Shown here in pieces: positions 29,985-31,966 of a stretch of DNA of 31,966 bases. How positions within the stretch are numbered: position 1 is the first letter of the stretch; each line of letters starts with the position of its first letter. The notes below the pieces were generated by a model, which was given only the letters and a program-made list of their open reading frames with translations, did no database searches and was not told where the DNA came from. The position numbers and the translations under genes were made by a program. This stretch comes from a virus. The stretch is from positions 1 to 31,966 of the IMG/VR virus record IMGVR_UViG_3300013010_000005; one strand, 5' to 3'.

Positions 29985-30908
29985 ATGAGAATAATAGAAT
30001 TACTAATTGACGAAGAAGCAGACTTTTCTGGAATTGAAGCAATTTCAATCGTAGATAGACCTGCTATTGAAGAAAACTTTATTGCTTTATCTAAAGAGCA
30101 TAAGGTTGAACTAGCAGAGGTAGATAATGAGAAACGTATCCTTATGGGTGCTGCTTTAATACCTAACAAGAACATTTACCGTACTAACGGAGAAGAGGAA
30201 TATTATATATACTTTTCAGATGAAACAGTTAGACAGGCATCTCAGTTATTCTTAATGAGAGGTAATCAGAATCAATCTACACTAGAACACGAGGCAAAGC
30301 TACACGGACTATCTGTAGTAGAGTCTTGGATTATAGAAGATGATATTCACGATAAGTCTCGTAAATTTGGTATGGACTTGCCAGTAGGAACTTGGATGGT
30401 TTCTATGAAGGTAAATAACGATGAGGTTTGGGAGAACTATGTGAAGACTGGTTTAGTTTCTGGTTTTTCTATAGAAGGGTACTTTACGGATAAGATTGAA
30501 ATGAGTGAAGATGATGAATTGAATAGTCCAGAAGCTATCTCATTACTAGAAGAGATTGCCGATGAATTAGAATCTAAGGCACTTAAATTGGCTTCGTATA
30601 GCGACTATCCAGATTCGGTCTCAAACAATGCTAAGAAAGCTTTAAAATGGGCAGAAGAGAATGGTTGGGGTTCTTGTGGTACTTCAGTAGGTAAGCGTAG
30701 AGCATCTCAATTAGCAAATAGAGAACCTATAAGCGAGTCTACTATAAAAAGGATGTACAGTTACCTATCACGTCATAAAGGTGACTTAGACAGCTCTAAA
30801 GGTTATTCTGATGGATGTGGCAAGTTAATGTACGACTCTTGGGGAGGTAAGTCAGCTTTAAGTTGGTCAGAATCTAAAATAAAATCTATAGAGAATGATA
30901 AATCGTAA
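29985..30908 (+). CDS. XkdF-like prohead protease with C-terminal extra domain
   Basis: A 307-residue protein. Residues 1-170 match the XkdF-type serine protease group (peptidase S78_2): IEAISIVDRPAIEENFIAL (17-35), STLEHE with His102, VVESWII (111-117), GTWMVSMKV (135-143) and GLVSGFSIEGYF with Ser159 and Ser162. It should trim scaffold and capsid in the prohead. After an acidic linker, residues about 200-305 form a separate Cys-containing domain (WGSCGTSVGKRRASQLA, GCGKLMYDSWGGKSALSW) that also occurs alone or fused in phages of Bacteroidota; its role is unknown. The scaffold and capsid genes follow within about 1.2 kb. Confidence 0.82.
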   Translation: MRIIELLIDEEADFSGIEAISIVDRPAIEENFIALSKEHKVELAEVDNEKRILMGAALIPNKNIYRTNGEEEYYIYFSDETVRQASQLFLMRGNQNQSTLEHEAKLHGLSVVESWIIEDDIHDKSRKFGMDLPVGTWMVSMKVNNDEVWENYVKTGLVSGFSIEGYFTDKIEMSEDDELNSPEAISLLEEIADELESKALKLASYSDYPDSVSNNAKKALKWAEENGWGSCGTSVGKRRASQLANREPISESTIKRMYSYLSRHKGDLDSSKGYSDGCGKLMYDSWGGKSALSWSESKIKSIENDKS

Positions 30909-31110
30909 GAGTCAATATAAAAGTAAGTCAAGTCCTAAAGGTGGCAAAAGAGGTTGTTTGTGTGCAAATGGAAAAACATACTCATCTAAATGCTGTAATG
31001 GGAGTTTACAGGCTCAAGGAATAGGTAATATAACTAGATATAATTTCTTTCTGTATACAGAAGATGGAAAGAAAATAGTGCAAGAAAATAACAATAAACT
31101 ATATCAATAA
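30895..31110 (+). CDS. Small Cys-rich conserved protein
   Basis: A 71-residue basic protein with GGKRGCLCANGKTYSSKCC followed by NGSLQAQGIGN. Four cysteines in this arrangement (CxC...CC) suggest a disulphide or metal site. Proteins with this pattern are frequent next to capsid or tail genes in phages of Bacteroidota, function unknown. It overlaps the protease gene by 14 bases and the next start by one base. Confidence 0.65.
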   Translation: MINRKSQYKSKSSPKGGKRGCLCANGKTYSSKCCNGSLQAQGIGNITRYNFFLYTEDGKKIVQENNNKLYQ

Positions 31111-31583
31111 TGTCAGATAAAAAAATAAGTGAATTAACAGCAGTAACGTCTGCAAACATAACAGGTGGTGAAGATTTTCCTATAGTACAATCAGGTACTA
31201 CTAAAAAAACATCGTTAAATGATGTTCAGAATTTTATCACTAATCATTTAGAACCAACTACTTTAACTGTTGGAGATGGAGATACTATTGATTTAGGGGA
31301 TGTTATTTATGATGAAGCTGAGTTGATTGTTTTAAGTTGGACTGGTGGGAATGGTACTGCTACAATTATTTTACCTGATGTAACATTGGCAAAAAATCTT
31401 AATAGAACTAAGAGAATTATAACAGATTCAACTTTTCATAATTCTACTCACGCTCAATTGACTCCTTCAGGTTCTCAAAATTTAGATGGAGCTAACAGTT
31501 CCTTTGATTTAAATAGAGATTATGAAGGTATAAAGGTTTGGGGAAATGGAACTGAATGGTTCGTAATACAACAAAAAGCATAA
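31110..31583 (+). CDS. Fibre-like or decoration structural protein
   Basis: A 157-residue protein. The N-terminus (MSDKKISELTAVTSANITGG, then FPIVQSGTTKKTSLND) is a well-known virion attachment segment of phage fibre proteins. The remainder is beta-rich and ends with PSGSQNLDGANSSFDLN and KVWGNGTEWFVI. The GSQNLD motif is shared with the fibre-like protein at 4368, so the two may have a common fold. Placement between the protease and the scaffold suggests a head fibre or head decoration rather than a tail fibre, but this is inference. Confidence 0.6.
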   Translation: MSDKKISELTAVTSANITGGEDFPIVQSGTTKKTSLNDVQNFITNHLEPTTLTVGDGDTIDLGDVIYDEAELIVLSWTGGNGTATIILPDVTLAKNLNRTKRIITDSTFHNSTHAQLTPSGSQNLDGANSSFDLNRDYEGIKVWGNGTEWFVIQQKA

Positions 31584-31604
31584 AAATAGAACACTTTATT
31601 AACC

Positions 31605-31622
31605 TATAGTTACTTAACTATA
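31605..31622. promoter_or_regulatory. Inverted repeat TATAGTTA-CT-TAACTATA
   Basis: A perfect eight-base dyad 16 bases before the scaffold ATG, with no T-run, so not a terminator. The AACTAT core recurs in the leader of the tail unit (21113, 21152, 21168, 21184), suggesting a shared late-gene element. Confidence 0.45.
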
Positions 31623-31638
31623 AATATTTATCAAAATT

Positions 31639-31966
31639 ATGGAAAGTCCAAAAGCAACATCATTACTGAATGAGATTCTACAGAAGTTGTCTTTGCTTAC
31701 TAAAGAAGAAGCTGCAGAAGAAGTAGTTCTTTCAGAAGAGGTAGAGGCTGTTGAAGAAGAAGCTCAAGAAGTAGCTGAAGCTACAGAAGAGTTAGCAGAA
31801 GCACCAGAAGAGTACACCGAAGAGGTGGTAGAAGAAGAGGCTGCATTAGAAGCAGGTTATGTTACTGAAGAAGCATTTGCAAGTAAAGTTAGTGAAATGG
31901 AAGCTGAATTAGCATCTATCAAAGCTATGGTTCAAGAGCAAATGAGTAGTTTAGTTAAAGAGAAAG
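31639..31966 (+). CDS. Putative capsid scaffolding protein, 5' part
   Basis: This is the start of the scaffold gene that continues at the window start; the last 123 bases repeat bases 1-123. Across the circle it encodes 167 residues. This part gives a helical start (MESPKATSLLNEILQKLSLL), then about 45 residues dominated by Glu, Val and Ala (EEVEAVEEEAQEVAEATEEL), giving a very acidic helix. The codons in this run are imperfect repeats of GAAGAAG-type units, which is a likely site for length variation. Acidic helical scaffolds of this size are usual ahead of HK97-fold capsid genes. Confidence 0.65.
   Translation, partial: MESPKATSLLNEILQKLSLLTKEEAAEEVVLSEEVEAVEEEAQEVAEATEELAEAPEEYTEEVVEEEAALEAGYVTEEAFASKVSEMEAELASIKAMVQEQMSSLVKEK
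31844..31966 (+). repeat. 123-base terminal direct repeat (copy of 1-123)
   Basis: Bases 31844-31966 are identical to bases 1-123. It lies inside the scaffold gene and preserves the reading frame, so the molecule is circular or circularly permuted, with the overlap most likely produced at assembly. Confidence 0.95.

Noticed and set aside
31605-31622. Dyad before the scaffold gene as a terminator
   Set aside because: It is wholly A/T-rich with no T-run after the stem, so it should not terminate transcription.

Overview
The window reads as one complete, visibly AT-rich genome of a tailed phage (siphovirus-like) infecting a member of the Bacteroidota, most likely a flavobacterium. The phage call rests on a full set of virion genes (scaffold, capsid, portal, terminase, tail chaperone, tail hub, tape measure). 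The host call rests on promoters of the Bacteroidota form (TTG or TTTG, 17-20 bp, TAnnTTTG), A-rich leaders without Shine-Dalgarno sites, and resemblance of several gene families to flavobacterial phages as I remember them. Every supported gene is on the + strand. The first 123 bases are repeated exactly as the last 123, and the scaffold gene reads in frame across the junction, so the map closes into a circle of 31,843 bp. I see no integrase, repressor or tRNA, which suggests a virulent phage.

Layout on the circular map: (1) head and head-tail genes, 29985 through the junction to about 4370: XkdF-like protease, Cys-rich protein, beta-rich structural protein, scaffold, major capsid protein, probable tail tube protein, portal and adaptor. 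(2) Host-contact genes, 4368-6405: a fibre-like protein, a chaperone-like protein and a LamG lectin-fold protein. (3) Lysis cassette, 6431-7852: two small membrane proteins, an M15 peptidase endolysin and a GTA-type holin. (4) Replication, recombination and regulation, 8287-15003: ERF annealing protein, SSB-like protein, winged-helix protein, TOPRIM primase-helicase, RusA resolvase, sigma-like factor, RecE-like exonuclease, DnaA-domain-IV-like protein and many small overlapping genes. (5) Packaging, 15070-17512: probable small terminase, two PD-(D/E)XK-type nucleases and the large terminase. (6) Small accessory genes, 17709-18757. (7) A cassette of different texture, 18760-20505, with a GP88-family protein and four small unknowns. 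(8) Tail genes, 20788-29967: an unknown gene and a repeat-rich leader, then the tail assembly chaperone, tail completion proteins, tail-tip proteins, a hub-like protein and the tape measure.

How the genes work together: two intergenic zones (about 8.1 and 18.8 kb) share a repeated box, (T)GTGAATTCAATA. At 8.1 kb it lies on a promoter and looks like an operator switching the replication block. A second promoter there starts an apparently leaderless ERF mRNA. Eight hairpin-plus-T-run terminators mark transcription units; those after the capsid and tube genes probably tune expression. The phage sigma-like factor is a candidate driver of later units.

The most unusual feature is in the tail assembly chaperone gene. 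A run of nine T's allows a -1 frameshift into a 95-codon reading frame that looks like the expected chaperone extension, but that frame is interrupted by a single in-frame TAG 33 codons after the slip site. Whether this amber codon is read through, bypassed by a later slip, or a recent mutation is the question I would check first.
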